A DNA stretch of 40,737 nucleotides from Paenibacillus agaridevorans (lineage in GTDB: Bacteria > Bacillota > Bacilli > Paenibacillales > Paenibacillaceae), in NCBI RefSeq assembly GCF_003112455.1, contig NZ_BDQX01000192.1, positions 22,006-62,742 of the forward strand. The letters run 5' to 3'. The translations under genes and the position numbers were made by a program. Each line of letters begins with the position of its first letter. Position 1 is the stretch's first letter. This document shows, piece by piece, positions 25,027-33,859 of this stretch. The notes under the pieces are model-generated. The model searched no databases. It worked only from the letters and a program-made list of their open reading frames with translations, and was not told the DNA's origin.

Positions 25027-25781
25027 CTGACCTCAACTCCTTTGCTCCGCAGATCGTCCTTCACTTGTGCTATCGTGAGTTCTTTGTAATGGAAAATCGT
25101 AGCCGCAAGAGCGGCGTCCGCCTGCGCATCCTGGAATACTTCCGCGAAATGCGCAATGTTGCCGGCACCGCCGGAAGCAATGACCGGAATGCCTACGCTC
25201 CGAGAGACAGCCCCCGTCAACTTCACGTCGAAACCGTCCTTCGTACCGTCGGCGTCCATGCTGGTCAGCAAAATCTCGCCCGCTCCCAGACGCTCTACCT
25301 CGCGCGCCCATTCCAAGGCCCGAATACCCGTCGTCTGCCTTCCGCCATGCGTATAAACTTCCCACTCGCCCCACTCGGGATTATACTTTGCGTCGATTGC
25401 GACGACGATGCACTGCGATCCGAAGTGCCGCGCTCCGTCTGAAACGAGCGTTGGATTTTTGACTGCGGCCGTGTTGATGCCGATCTTGTCCGCTCCTGCT
25501 CGCAGAATCCGCTTCATGTCGTCGACATGAGAGATGCCGCCGCCAACGGTGAACGGAATCGTAATTTCGCCCGCCGTACGCTTCACGACCTCAATCATCG
25601 TCGCACGTCCTTCCACCGACGCCGATATGTCGAGAAACACGAGTTCGTCCGCACCCTCGCGATCGTAGGTCGCCGCAAGCTCTACAGGATCGCCTGCATC
25701 GCGCAGGTTGACGAAATTAACGCCTTTCACCACTCGCCCGTCCTTCACGTCCAAGCACGGTATTATACGTTTCGCCAGCAT
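25023..25781 (-). CDS. hisF: Imidazole glycerol phosphate synthase cyclase subunit
   Basis: A 252-residue TIM barrel that makes imidazole glycerol phosphate and AICAR from PRFAR and ammonia supplied by HisH. Catalytic Asp11 ([14 protein letters not shown]) and Asp130 (VVAIDAKY) are present, as are the phosphate-binding GGG and GINTAAV loops. It is separated from its partner hisH by 421 bp instead of by hisA. Confidence 0.97.
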   Translation of the reverse strand: MLAKRIIPCLDVKDGRVVKGVNFVNLRDAGDPVELAATYDREGADELVFLDISASVEGRATMIEVVKRTAGEITIPFTVGGGISHVDDMKRILRAGADKIGINTAAVKNPTLVSDGARHFGSQCIVVAIDAKYNPEWGEWEVYTHGGRQTTGIRALEWAREVERLGAGEILLTSMDADGTKDGFDVKLTGAVSRSVGIPVIASGGAGNIAHFAEVFQDAQADAALAATIFHYKELTIAQVKDDLRSKGVEVR

Positions 25782-26202
25782 AGGTTATCCCTACCTTTCC
25801 ATCTTTCATCGAAATGCGTGACAATGGCCGTCTCACCGAGTTACCATTGTTTCGCTAACGGACACAGGAGTCGCTATTTCGATAAAAACGTATGTTTTGT
25901 AAATCTAAAGGATACAAACGACGCTATTTCATCCAAAATGGGGGATACACTCTCCGGTTGAAGTCAATAGGGTATTTGATGTCCGTTAACTATTTCAGTT
26001 GATTGAATTTGACCAATTTAGCGTCTCATGTGTCCGTTGTCCGTTGGCAATTAACTACCCAAGAAGGACAGTTTTCCTTATTGTCGGATTAATCGCTTAA
26101 TCGGGACCCGCTAACGATGCGTCAGCCGGAAATCATTGGCCTTCGTAGCATCGGTCATTGGTTGATTCGTTGTTTCGTTTTCGTTGTTTCGTTGTTTCGT
26201 TG
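25782..26202. other. 421-bp repeat-rich spacer between hisH and hisF, where hisA is expected
   Basis: No hisA gene or recognisable piece of one is seen in any frame; the stretch is too short for a roughly 240-residue HisA. It has four copies of a 20-25 bp unit in both directions, then an octamer repeat that starts at the hisH stop. No convincing promoter or terminator was found. Confidence 0.75.
25856..26039. repeat. Four copies of a dispersed AACGGACA...CGCTATTT unit, two in each direction
   Basis: Plus-strand copies: 25856-25879 (TAACGGACACAGGAGTCGCT...) and a weaker one at 25911-25930 (GGATACAAACGACGCTATTT). Minus-strand copies: 26039-26015 (CAACGGACACATGAGACGCT...) and 25990-25966 (begins GTTAACGGACAT). 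Related copies lie at 40245-40379. The facing pairs could fold into long imperfect stems, as in REP-type elements. Confidence 0.6.
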
Positions 26203-26204
26203 TT
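26166..26204. repeat. Short tandem repeat of TTTCGTTG
   Basis: About five tandem units of TTCGTTG/TTTCGTTG, 7-8 bp each, running up to the hisH stop codon. Such a tract can change copy number by slippage. Confidence 0.7.
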
Positions 26205-26835
26205 ACGACACATTCGCTGCTATTTTGGGGCTGCCCGTCAACGCCAGGAAATTATCCAGCAGCTGCATGCCGAGCTCTCCGCTTTTCTCAGGATGGAACT
26301 GCATGCCGTAGACGTTATTCCGACCTACTATCGCGGTCACGTCGCCATTGTAGTCTGTTGTCGCCAGCAAGTCGGAAGCTTGCTCCGGCTTCGCGTGGAA
26401 GGAGTGGACGAAGTAGACATGCCCCTCTTCTAGTCCGCGAAGCAACGGCGATTCGGTTTGTCGGAACTGCAGCTTATTCCAGCCCATATGCGGAATTTTG
26501 TAGCTGCCGTTGAAGCGGATGACTCGGCCAGGCAGCAAGTTCAGTCCTTCATTGCGGCCGTATTCCTCGCTTTCGCCGAACAGCAGCTGCATGCCGAGAC
26601 AAATGCCCAGCAGCGGCTTGCCCGATTCGGCATAAAACTTCACCACGTCGTCGAGCTTCGTATTACGCAGGTTCTGCACCGCATCTCCGAACGCGCCGAC
26701 GCCTGGCAAAATGGCACCCTCGGCCTCCACGATTGTCTCGGGATCCGCCGTCACGATAGCCTCGTAGCCGAGTCTTTCAACTGCCTTGCTTACGCTGTGC
26801 AGGTTGCCCATCCCGTAATCGATGATTGCGATCAT
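26203..26835 (-). CDS. hisH: Imidazole glycerol phosphate synthase glutaminase subunit
   Basis: A 210-residue class I glutamine amidotransferase that passes ammonia to HisF. The triad is Cys79 (GICLGMQ), His181 and Glu183 (FHPEKSG). The ATG at 26835 is one base after the hisB stop and has GGGAG upstream; the frame is open to 26901, inside hisB, without reason to start there. Confidence 0.96.
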   Translation of the reverse strand: MIAIIDYGMGNLHSVSKAVERLGYEAIVTADPETIVEAEGAILPGVGAFGDAVQNLRNTKLDDVVKFYAESGKPLLGICLGMQLLFGESEEYGRNEGLNLLPGRVIRFNGSYKIPHMGWNKLQFRQTESPLLRGLEEGHVYFVHSFHAKPEQASDLLATTDYNGDVTAIVGRNNVYGMQFHPEKSGELGMQLLDNFLALTGSPKIAANVS

Positions 26836-26836
26836 G

Positions 26837-27436
26837 CTACAATACTCCCTTCGTCGAAGGCACTCCTTGCACGCGTGGATCGATGCTGGTCGCCTCGTCA
26901 AGCGCGCGTCCCAGCGCCTTGAATACGGCTTCGATCATGTGATGCGTATTTTGTCCGTAGTGTACGATAACGTGCAGCGTAATCCGCGCCTCAAGCGCCA
27001 GCTTCCACAGAAACTCGTGGACAAGCTCCGTCGAGAAGCTTCCGACTTGGGCGGATGGATACTGAGCGCGATATTCGAAGTGCGGCCGGTTGCTGACGTC
27101 GATCACCACTTGCGCAAGCGCCTCGTCCATTGGCACGAACACGCTCGCGTAACGCTTGATGCCGCGCTTGTCGCCCAGCGCTTCGCGCAGCGTCTGCCCC
27201 AGGCAGATACCGATATCCTCGACCGTATGGTGGTCGTCGATATCGATGTCGCCTTGCGCCTCTACGCTCAGATCGAACTGTCCGTGCTTCGCGAACAGGT
27301 CCAGCATATGATTCAGGAACGGTACATCCGTCTCCAGCTTCGCCGCGCCCGTACCGTCTACCGAAAACGCCAGCTTGATGTCCGTTTCATTTGTTTTGCG
27401 CGCTACCGACGCTTCACGTTTGTTATTATCAGTCAT
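26837..27436 (-). CDS. hisB: Imidazoleglycerol-phosphate dehydratase
   Basis: A 199-residue manganese enzyme of step 6 of the pathway. The metal motifs DDHHTVED (His69, His70, Glu73) and the second set HVIVHYGQNTHHMIEAVFK are intact. AGGAGG stands before the ATG. Unlike the tight hisB-hisH junction, the gap to hisD is 509 bp and full of repeats. Confidence 0.97.
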   Translation of the reverse strand: MTDNNKREASVARKTNETDIKLAFSVDGTGAAKLETDVPFLNHMLDLFAKHGQFDLSVEAQGDIDIDDHHTVEDIGICLGQTLREALGDKRGIKRYASVFVPMDEALAQVVIDVSNRPHFEYRAQYPSAQVGSFSTELVHEFLWKLALEARITLHVIVHYGQNTHHMIEAVFKALGRALDEATSIDPRVQGVPSTKGVL

Positions 27437-27945
27437 CTTCGTTTCCTCCTGATTGGTATATGTCTCTTATCTCTATCTGATGTGCGGCGAAGTCGTAAGT
27501 CGGTCTCAACGACTTAACTCCCTTCGTACGCATCATTTGAGGCATTTAAGTCGGTCCCGAAGACTTAACTCCCCTCGTACGCACCATTTGGGGCATTTAA
27601 GTCGGTCTCGACGATTTAACTCCCCTCGTACGCACCATTTGAGGCATTTAAGTCGGTCTCAACGACTTAACTCCCCTCGTACGCACCATTTGAGCATTTA
27701 AGTCGGTCTCGACGACTTAACTCCCCTCGTACGCACCATTTGAGGCATTTAAGTCGGTCTCAACGACTTAACTCCCTTCGTACGCACCATTTGAGCATTT
27801 AAGTCGGTCTCGACGACTTAACTCCCCTCGTACGCACCATTTGAGGCATTTAAGTCGGTCTCACCGACTTAACTCCCTTCGTACGCACCATTTGAGGCAT
27901 TTAAGTCGGTCTCACCGACAAAACTGCCTCGCCAGTCGGGCCGAC
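27437..27945. other. 509-bp spacer between hisD and hisB filled by tandem repeats
   Basis: Apart from the hisB ribosome site and about 45 bp of plain sequence before it, the spacer is the 51-bp tandem array. Open frames through it on the plus strand (17-residue Arg/His/Ser-rich repeats) follow only from the 51-bp period being a multiple of three; they lack a ribosome site. Confidence 0.8.
27497..27925. repeat. Tandem array: eight full and one partial 51-bp units
   Basis: Units begin (AAGTCGG) at 27497, 27548, 27599, 27650, 27700, 27751, 27801, 27852 and 27903, so the step is 51 bp, or 50 in two cases where one G of GAGG is lost. Each unit carries an inverted repeat TTAAGTCG...CGACTTAA and then a CTCCCYTCGTACGCACCATTTG stretch. 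Copies differ mostly in the loop (TCTCAA, TCTCGA, TCTCAC). There are no spacers of unrelated sequence. Confidence 0.93.
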
Positions 27946-29241
27946 CTATGCGCCCGATCCGCCTTCCTTCTCCAAACGGATCTCGATCGCGCGGGCATGG
28001 CCTTCCAGCCCTTCGTGGCGCGCGAGCGTCATAATTTTGTCGCCATTCGCGAGCAGCGCTTCCTTGCTATAGTAGATCAGGCTCGACTTCTTCATAAAGT
28101 CGTCTACGTTCACCGGAGACGAAAATCTCGCCGTACCGTTCGTCGGAATAATGTGGTTCGGACCCGCAAAATAATCCCCCACCGGCTCCGAACTATACGG
28201 TCCCAAGAAAATCGCCCCCGCATTTTCGATGTGACCCAGCAGCTTCATGGGATCGGCCGTCAGCACCTCCAGATGCTCTGGCGCGAGCTGATTTACGACC
28301 GCGATGCCCTCATCGATGGAGTCCACCAGCAGCACCGCTCCGTAGCTGTCGATGGAAGCCCGCGCGATCTCCGCGCGCGGCAGCGTCGCCAGCTGGCGCT
28401 CTACCTCGGCGGCCACAGCCTCCCCCAACGCCTCGGACGGCGTTACGAGCACGGCCGAGGCCATCTCGTCATGCTCCGCCTGCGACAACAGGTCCGCCGC
28501 GATATAGGCCGCATCGGCATTCTCGTCGGCGAGCACGACGATCTCGCTTGGTCCGGCGATGCTATCGATATCGACAGCGCCGAACACCGCCCGCTTTGCC
28601 AGCGCCACGTAAATATTGCCCGGTCCCGTAATCTTGTCGACCGGAGCGATGCTCTCCGTGCCATACGCAAGCGCAGCGATGGCTTGAGCGCCTCCGACCC
28701 GGTACATCTCCCGCACGCCCGCCTCAGCGGCAGCGACGAGTATATACGGGTCGATACCCGCTTTGCCGCCCGTTGCAGGAGGCGTCACCATGACGATCTC
28801 CGGCACGCCTGCCACCTGCGCCGGAATGACGTTCATCAGCACGGACGAAGGGTACGCCGCCTTGCCGCCGGGCACATAGACGCCGACACGCTTCAGCGGC
28901 CGCATAATCTGCCCCAGCATGGTACCGTCCGATGATAAGTCCATCCACGAATTTCGTTTTTGCTTCTCGTGGAACGTCCTAATATTAACGGCAGCCTCGC
29001 GAATCGCCGTCAGGAACCTCTCGTCTACATCGCTGTATGCCGCTTCGATTTCCTCTCGCGTTACACTAAGCTCTTCCGCTACCATCTTCACGCCGTCGAA
29101 CTGCTCGGAGTACCGCAGCAGCGCAGCATCGCCCTCCGCCTTCACGTCTCCGACGATCTTCAAGGCGCTGGCATTCTGCTCGGGCGTTCCGTATTCCACC
29201 TCGCGTTTCAATCCGAATTGCTCGGCGCGCATTATTCGCAT
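27946..29241 (-). CDS. hisD: Histidinol dehydrogenase
   Basis: An enzyme of about 431 residues that oxidises histidinol twice to histidine with NAD. Family motifs: [33 protein letters not shown], the zinc-ligand region [10 protein letters not shown] and [10 protein letters not shown] near the C-terminus. The start is set at ATG 29241 after GGAGGGAG, which gives a normal length; a GTG at 29280, nearer to hisG, is possible and would add 13 residues. The next gene, hisB, lies beyond the repeat array. Confidence 0.95.
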   Translation of the reverse strand: MRIMRAEQFGLKREVEYGTPEQNASALKIVGDVKAEGDAALLRYSEQFDGVKMVAEELSVTREEIEAAYSDVDERFLTAIREAAVNIRTFHEKQKRNSWMDLSSDGTMLGQIMRPLKRVGVYVPGGKAAYPSSVLMNVIPAQVAGVPEIVMVTPPATGGKAGIDPYILVAAAEAGVREMYRVGGAQAIAALAYGTESIAPVDKITGPGNIYVALAKRAVFGAVDIDSIAGPSEIVVLADENADAAYIAADLLSQAEHDEMASAVLVTPSEALGEAVAAEVERQLATLPRAEIARASIDSYGAVLLVDSIDEGIAVVNQLAPEHLEVLTADPMKLLGHIENAGAIFLGPYSSEPVGDYFAGPNHIIPTNGTARFSSPVNVDDFMKKSSLIYYSKEALLANGDKIMTLARHEGLEGHARAIEIRLEKEGGSGA

Positions 29242-29294
29242 CCCGCTTCCGCTCCCTCCATCTATCTTTGTCTCCACCACTCGCCTGTGCCGCT

Positions 29295-29939
29295 CTAAAC
29301 TTTAGCCGAAATCACCTCATGAAGCTTGTCGCATAAGCTTTGGATGCTGTCGTTCTTCATCCGGTAGCTGACGCGGTTCGCGATCAGTCGGCTCGTAATG
29401 CCGAAGATGGATTCCATCTCGACAAGGCCGTTCTCCTTGAGCGTCTGCCCCGTCTCCACCATATCAACGATTCGGTCGGCCAGCCCGATCAGCGGCGCCA
29501 GCTCGATGGAGCCGTTCAGCTTAATAACCTCCACCTGCTGACCTTGCTCGCGGAAGTACGCCGATGCCACGTTGGGATACTTCGTCGCCACGCGCGGATG
29601 AATCGTCGGCTTCCAGTCCGGCAGACCAATGACGGACATGCGGCACTTCGCGATACCGAGATCCAGCAGCTCGTAGACGTCCTTGTTCTCCTCCATCAGC
29701 ACGTCCTTGCCAACAATGCCGATATCCGCCACGCCGTATTCCACGTAAGTCGGCACATCGACCGGCTTCGCCATAATGAACTCCATATTCGCTTCCGGCA
29801 GCTCGATGATCAACTTACGCGTATCGTCAAAATCGCTCGGAATCGGCAAACCCGCTTCTCGAAACAGCTTGGATGCCTGCTTATAGATCCGCCCCTTAGG
29901 CATCGCGACCTTTAATATTTCCTTACTCAATCCGTTCAT
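29295..29939 (-). CDS. hisG: ATP phosphoribosyltransferase, short form
   Basis: A 214-residue HisG(S) enzyme, first step of the pathway (ATP + PRPP). It lacks the C-terminal regulatory domain of long HisG and so needs HisZ, encoded directly before it: the hisZ stop and hisG ATG are adjacent with no base between. The PRPP loop region is around [18 protein letters not shown]. Histidine feedback would act on the HisG-HisZ complex. Confidence 0.96.
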   Translation of the reverse strand: MNGLSKEILKVAMPKGRIYKQASKLFREAGLPIPSDFDDTRKLIIELPEANMEFIMAKPVDVPTYVEYGVADIGIVGKDVLMEENKDVYELLDLGIAKCRMSVIGLPDWKPTIHPRVATKYPNVASAYFREQGQQVEVIKLNGSIELAPLIGLADRIVDMVETGQTLKENGLVEMESIFGITSRLIANRVSYRMKNDSIQSLCDKLHEVISAKV

Positions 29940-31199
29940 CTATACGCCGCCTCCTTCTACGCCAAGGAACACGCCAAGCTCGCTATACCGCAAGCCCTTG
30001 TACGAAAATGCCGCTGCCCCTGTGCCGTTGTCCGCATCCCCCATAACCTCGGCTTGTTTGACCGCGACTACGTCAGTCAACTCGCGATCCAGACTCTCTG
30101 CCCGCTCCGTCACGACAGCTGCTCCCTGACCGCGAAGCCGCTGGGCTTCCGCCAACGCTTCCTTGCGTCCTGCCGTGTTGTAAACGATCAGCGTACGCTC
30201 TTCGGCAACATTATCCTCTGCTCCCAGCAGCTCCAGGATACGCGTAGTCTTTAGCGCGAAGCCTGTCGCCGGCGCCGGGCGGCCGAACTGCGATAACAGA
30301 TTGTCGTAGCGCCCTCCGCTAACGACAGGGAATCCAAGATCCGCCGCATAACCCTCGAACGTCATGCCCGTATAATAAGAGAAGTCGCCGATCATCGTCA
30401 GATCGATCAGAACATGATCGCATACGTCGTACGCCTTGAGCACTTCCCATGTCTCGCATAGATGATTGATCGCGTCCTTGGCGGTCTCTCCTCCATGCAA
30501 TTGCATCGCCTGTTCGCAAATTTCGGCTCCGCCTCGCAATCTCAAAATACTTTCCAGTTCGCGTCGAACCGGTTCCTCCAGCGACAGCTTGCCAAGCTGC
30601 TCGCGATACCCGACATGATCTCTGCCAAGCAAGCAAGCCTTCAGCAGTTCCTGCTCCTCCTTGCGATTTTGCAGCGCTTCGCCGAGCAAGCCATTGAGGA
30701 AACCTACATGGCCGATTGCAATCTTAAAGCGCTCCACGCCCTGAGCCTTCAGCGACGCAATCGCCAGCGCGACCACCTCGGCGTCCGCCTCCGCCGACGA
30801 ATCGCCGACGAGCTCCACGCCCGTCTGGAAAAACTCCGCCTCCCTGCCGGCTTCCTCCTCGATGGAACGGAATACATTGGAATGATAAGACAGTCGCAGC
30901 GGGAAGCTGGACTCCTTGAGAAGCGACGATACAACGCGGGCGATCGGCGCGGTCATCTCGGATCTCAGCACCAGCGTCGTGCCTCTATTGTTAAGCAACT
31001 TATATAGTTTCTGATCGGATGTAGAGCTTGCAACACCAACCGTATCATAGAACTCCATCGTTGGAGTCATGATTTGTTCGTAGCCCCACTTCTCCATGCA
31101 TGCGAGCGCCTCGCGCTCGATATGACGCAGCTTTTTGACTGCATCTGGCAAATAATCCTTGACACCGATTGGCTTTTCGAACATTTTTGGCTTAGACAT
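29940..31199 (-). CDS. hisZ: ATP phosphoribosyltransferase regulatory subunit
   Basis: A 419-residue paralogue of histidyl-tRNA synthetase (motif 2-like LRSEMTAPIARVVSS, motif 3-like GRYDNLLSQFG) that does not charge tRNA but activates short HisG and gives histidine feedback. GGAGA is suitably placed before the ATG. It is the first gene of the his operon. Confidence 0.95.
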   Translation of the reverse strand: MSKPKMFEKPIGVKDYLPDAVKKLRHIEREALACMEKWGYEQIMTPTMEFYDTVGVASSTSDQKLYKLLNNRGTTLVLRSEMTAPIARVVSSLLKESSFPLRLSYHSNVFRSIEEEAGREAEFFQTGVELVGDSSAEADAEVVALAIASLKAQGVERFKIAIGHVGFLNGLLGEALQNRKEEQELLKACLLGRDHVGYREQLGKLSLEEPVRRELESILRLRGGAEICEQAMQLHGGETAKDAINHLCETWEVLKAYDVCDHVLIDLTMIGDFSYYTGMTFEGYAADLGFPVVSGGRYDNLLSQFGRPAPATGFALKTTRILELLGAEDNVAEERTLIVYNTAGRKEALAEAQRLRGQGAAVVTERAESLDRELTDVVAVKQAEVMGDADNGTGAAAFSYKGLRYSELGVFLGVEGGGV

Positions 31200-31346
31200 A
31201 TCCGGGTCTCCTTCGGTTTGCTGTATTGTCTTTGAGGAGCTTCTTTAAAGGTTTTCTCGCATTTATCTCAATCAATCATCCTAATCACTTTAATGCGTTA
31301 AATCGCTAATATGGTACCTTGCTAATAAAATAAAGAATTTCAATCG

Positions 31347-31376
31347 ATCTTAGCATGCACATCGGCCTCTCGTCAA
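31347..31376 (-). promoter_or_regulatory. Likely promoter of the his operon
   Basis: On the minus strand TTGACG (31376-31371), 18 bp, TAAGAT (31352-31347). It leaves a leader of about 140 nt before hisZ. I see no His-codon leader peptide and no T-box consensus in that leader. Confidence 0.55.
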
Positions 31377-31387
31377 GCTAACCGCGC

Positions 31388-31456
31388 AAAAAATAGACGT
31401 CCCATCTGGCTGCTCCCGCTCCCGGACGGAAATCGGCGCAGCCTGCTGGACGTCTA
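31388..31456 (-). terminator. Terminator after the acyltransferase gene
   Basis: Outer stem of TAGACGTCC with GGACGTCTA (arms 31394-31402 and 31448-31456) and inner GGCTGC/GCAGCC helix, followed on the minus strand by TTTTTT. The outer stem includes the stop codon of the acyltransferase. Confidence 0.88.
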
Positions 31457-31975
31457 GCTTTCGCCATCTCCAGCCATGTTGCTGGCTGACGATGGTTTTG
31501 ATTCGATGAGGCGCATCGGATTGCCTCCTACGAAGGCGGATGCGGGTACGTCCTTATGTACGAGCGTACCGGCGGACACAATCGCATGATCGCCGATTCT
31601 CACGCCGGGCAAAATGGTGCAATTCGCTCCGATCATGACGTGATCGCCAATGACGACGTCTCCGATCCGGTATTCGTTGATGAGATATTCATGAGTCAAT
31701 ATCGTCGTGTTGTAGCCGATAATCGAGTTGCGTCCGACTGTAATCCGTTCGGGAAAGAATACATCCACCATCACCATGAGCGCGAAGGCGGTATGATCGC
31801 CTACCTTCATCCCGAGCACCTTGCGGTAAATCCAATTTTTCCACGATAATTCAGGGCAATAACGAGCCAACTGGATCGCGATAAAATTGCGGACGGCTTT
31901 CACGCGGCTGACCGTTTTATATACCTGCCACAGCGCGTTAGGGCCGTCCACGGAATGCCGATCAACGTTCCGCAA
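31454..31975 (-). CDS. Left-handed beta-helix acyltransferase (YvoF-like)
   Basis: A 173-residue hexapeptide-repeat transferase of the LbetaH family; the repeats are visible at IGDVVIGDHVMIGANCTILPG and IGDHAIVSAGTLV. Members acetylate sugars or similar acceptors using acetyl-CoA. The start is probably TTG at 31975, since LRNVDRHSVDGPN lines up, from memory, with the N-terminus of YvoF; this overlaps the end of ppaX by 14 bp. The frame is open further upstream inside ppaX but without support. Acceptor unknown. Confidence 0.85.
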   Translation of the reverse strand: MRNVDRHSVDGPNALWQVYKTVSRVKAVRNFIAIQLARYCPELSWKNWIYRKVLGMKVGDHTAFALMVMVDVFFPERITVGRNSIIGYNTTILTHEYLINEYRIGDVVIGDHVMIGANCTILPGVRIGDHAIVSAGTLVHKDVPASAFVGGNPMRLIESKPSSASNMAGDGES

Positions 31976-32639
31976 GGATCTCCCGCTCCAATCCGGCGAA
32001 GGCGTACAGCTCCCGCATGTCGTCGATGACATAAGCGGCTCCGGCATCGCGCAGAATTTGACCGCCTTTCATCGACCATGCCACACCAACCGGAAGAACA
32101 CCGGCCGCCGAAGCCGCCTCCATGTCAACCGTGCTGTCTCCAAGCATCAACGCTGTCGCCGGATCGGCTCCGAGCAACTCCAACGCTTTGAGCACCGGCT
32201 CGGGATGCGGCTTTGCATTCGCAACATCATCGATCGTGATAACGACGTCCATGTAAGAATGGATGCCGACGAACTTAAGTCCCCGCTCCGTTGTCAGTCT
32301 CATCTTTGTCGTCACGACACCCAGCTTGACGCCATTCGCTTTAAGCCTCTCGAGTACTTCCTTCACGGCTTCGAACGGCTTCACGTAATCGTCATGCAGC
32401 CTAAGATTAACTTCGCGATAGGCATCCACGAGATGATTGACATCCTCTAGTCCGGAGAAACGCCTCATCTGATCGACCAGCGGCGCCCCCATGCTCGGTA
32501 TAATATGGTCCCGGCAGAACCCTTCGGGCACAGATCCCTTGAGCGCCTCCAGAAACGAAGTAATAATCAATTCGTTCGTATCCAAAATAGTACCGTCCAG
32601 ATCGAACAGCATCGTGCGAATATCGTTCCTTACCTCCAT
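31962..32639 (-). CDS. ppaX: Pyrophosphatase PpaX, HAD family
   Basis: A 225-residue HAD hydrolase with DLDGT (nucleophile Asp13, Asp15), VVTTKM motif II, and GDSTVDMEAA motif IV. PpaX removes pyrophosphate released when HprK dephosphorylates HPr-Ser-P by phosphorolysis, and its gene normally lies with hprK and lgt, as here. It could otherwise be a related phosphoglycolate phosphatase, but context favours PpaX. Confidence 0.92.
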   Translation of the reverse strand: MEVRNDIRTMLFDLDGTILDTNELIITSFLEALKGSVPEGFCRDHIIPSMGAPLVDQMRRFSGLEDVNHLVDAYREVNLRLHDDYVKPFEAVKEVLERLKANGVKLGVVTTKMRLTTERGLKFVGIHSYMDVVITIDDVANAKPHPEPVLKALELLGADPATALMLGDSTVDMEAASAAGVLPVGVAWSMKGGQILRDAGAAYVIDDMRELYAFAGLEREILAER

Positions 32640-32663
32640 GCTTTGTTTACCTCCTGCTGTCTG

Positions 32664-33755
32664 TTAACTATCTTTGCGGGTATCGTCCGGTGTTATAATG
32701 GGGCTCTCTGAATCATCTTGCTGGTCAGCCTGCTCGGCTACTACACTCGACTTGTCTTTCTTAGCAGCGATTTCGTTGTTATCGGAATCAGCGCCAGCAC
32801 CTTCGATCAGACCGTTGCGTTCAGGCTTGGTCGTGACGATCGGATCAAGGTATCTGACAGTTGCATTGCCCGTTGCACGTCTAATAATAATGAAGGCGAT
32901 CGCAGCGACGATCAACAGCAGCGCCAACATTTGCGAAATTCTAATATTGCCGTAAGCCGGATCCAGATACCCCTGATCGAACACTCCAGTCATTGGCGTC
33001 CATAGTGCATTAATGAAGTCTGCGACCCACTTCGGTCCGATAAATGCCAGACTGTCTATGCGAAGCGCTTCAATAAAGAAACGGCCGATGGAATACCAGA
33101 TAAAGTAAGCGGCCATAAGCTCGCCGGCCCGCAGGAACTTCTGACGGCGCAGGATGAACAGAATACCCAGTCCCACCAAACTCCACAGCGATTCGTACAA
33201 AAATGCGGGATGGCGGAATGCGCCTTCCGGAATAGCGGAATCCACAATGAACATATGGTTTACGATGAAGGAAGGAATGTGCAGCGTGTTGCGCAGAAAT
33301 TCCTCGCTGACCGGTCCCCCGTAAGCTTCTTGGTTCATAAAGTTGCCCCAGCGGCCGATCATCTGGCCAATTAACAGAGCCGGTACGCAAATATCAACGA
33401 TGCGCCAGAAGCTGTAGCCCTTGTACCTGGAGTAAATAATGCCGCAAATAAAGGCGCCGATAATCGCGCCGTAAATAGCGATGCCGCCCTCCCAAATTTT
33501 GAAAATATCGAGCGGGTTATCCTTATAATCTTCCCACATAAACGCCACATAATAAATTCTCGCTGCAATTATAGCCGACGGAGCGCCAATCAACAGCAAG
33601 TCCATAAAGAAATCCGGCTTGATGCCGAACCGTTTGCCCTCGCGCACCGCGAGCAGAAGCCCCGCCAATGCAGCTAGTCCCAAAATAATGCCGTACCAGC
33701 GAACCGACAGCGGCCCGAGTGTGAATACGACAGGATCAATCGCAAGCATGCTCAT
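32664..33755 (-). CDS. lgt: Prolipoprotein diacylglyceryl transferase
   Basis: A 363-residue membrane enzyme that moves diacylglycerol onto the lipobox cysteine of prelipoproteins. The signature GRWGNFMNQEAYGGPVS and about seven membrane spans are present. After the last span (near residue 295) there is a hydrophilic, acidic and lysine-rich tail of roughly 60 residues that most Lgt proteins lack. The ATG at 33755 follows GGGG at about 12 nt; the open frame beyond it is not used. Confidence 0.94.
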   Translation of the reverse strand: MSMLAIDPVVFTLGPLSVRWYGIILGLAALAGLLLAVREGKRFGIKPDFFMDLLLIGAPSAIIAARIYYVAFMWEDYKDNPLDIFKIWEGGIAIYGAIIGAFICGIIYSRYKGYSFWRIVDICVPALLIGQMIGRWGNFMNQEAYGGPVSEEFLRNTLHIPSFIVNHMFIVDSAIPEGAFRHPAFLYESLWSLVGLGILFILRRQKFLRAGELMAAYFIWYSIGRFFIEALRIDSLAFIGPKWVADFINALWTPMTGVFDQGYLDPAYGNIRISQMLALLLIVAAIAFIIIRRATGNATVRYLDPIVTTKPERNGLIEGAGADSDNNEIAAKKDKSSVVAEQADQQDDSESPIITPDDTRKDS

Positions 33756-33859
33756 CGTTTTCAATTTCCCCTTTTCTACCTTTAGTGAATTGAATTGCCG
33801 CCTTGCCTTCCCGAAAGCGCTGACGGTCCCGTTGGGGAAGCGCCAGCGCCCTCCTTCAA

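Noticed and set aside
25782..26202. A decayed hisA pseudogene in the spacer
   Set aside because: No stretch resembling HisA strands or its phosphate-binding loops was found in any frame; the spacer is mostly short repeats.
27497..27925. CRISPR array
   Set aside because: The units follow each other without variable spacers, and no cas genes are near; it is a plain tandem repeat.
27453..28935. Plus-strand open frames through the 51-bp array and opposite hisD
   Set aside because: They exist because 51 is a multiple of three and because GC-rich hisD leaves its antisense frame open; no ribosome site, and real genes lie on the other strand.
31200..31346. T-box or His-leader attenuator before hisZ
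   Set aside because: A GGTACC occurs but the T-box core and specifier architecture do not, and there is no run of His codons or paired terminator/antiterminator.
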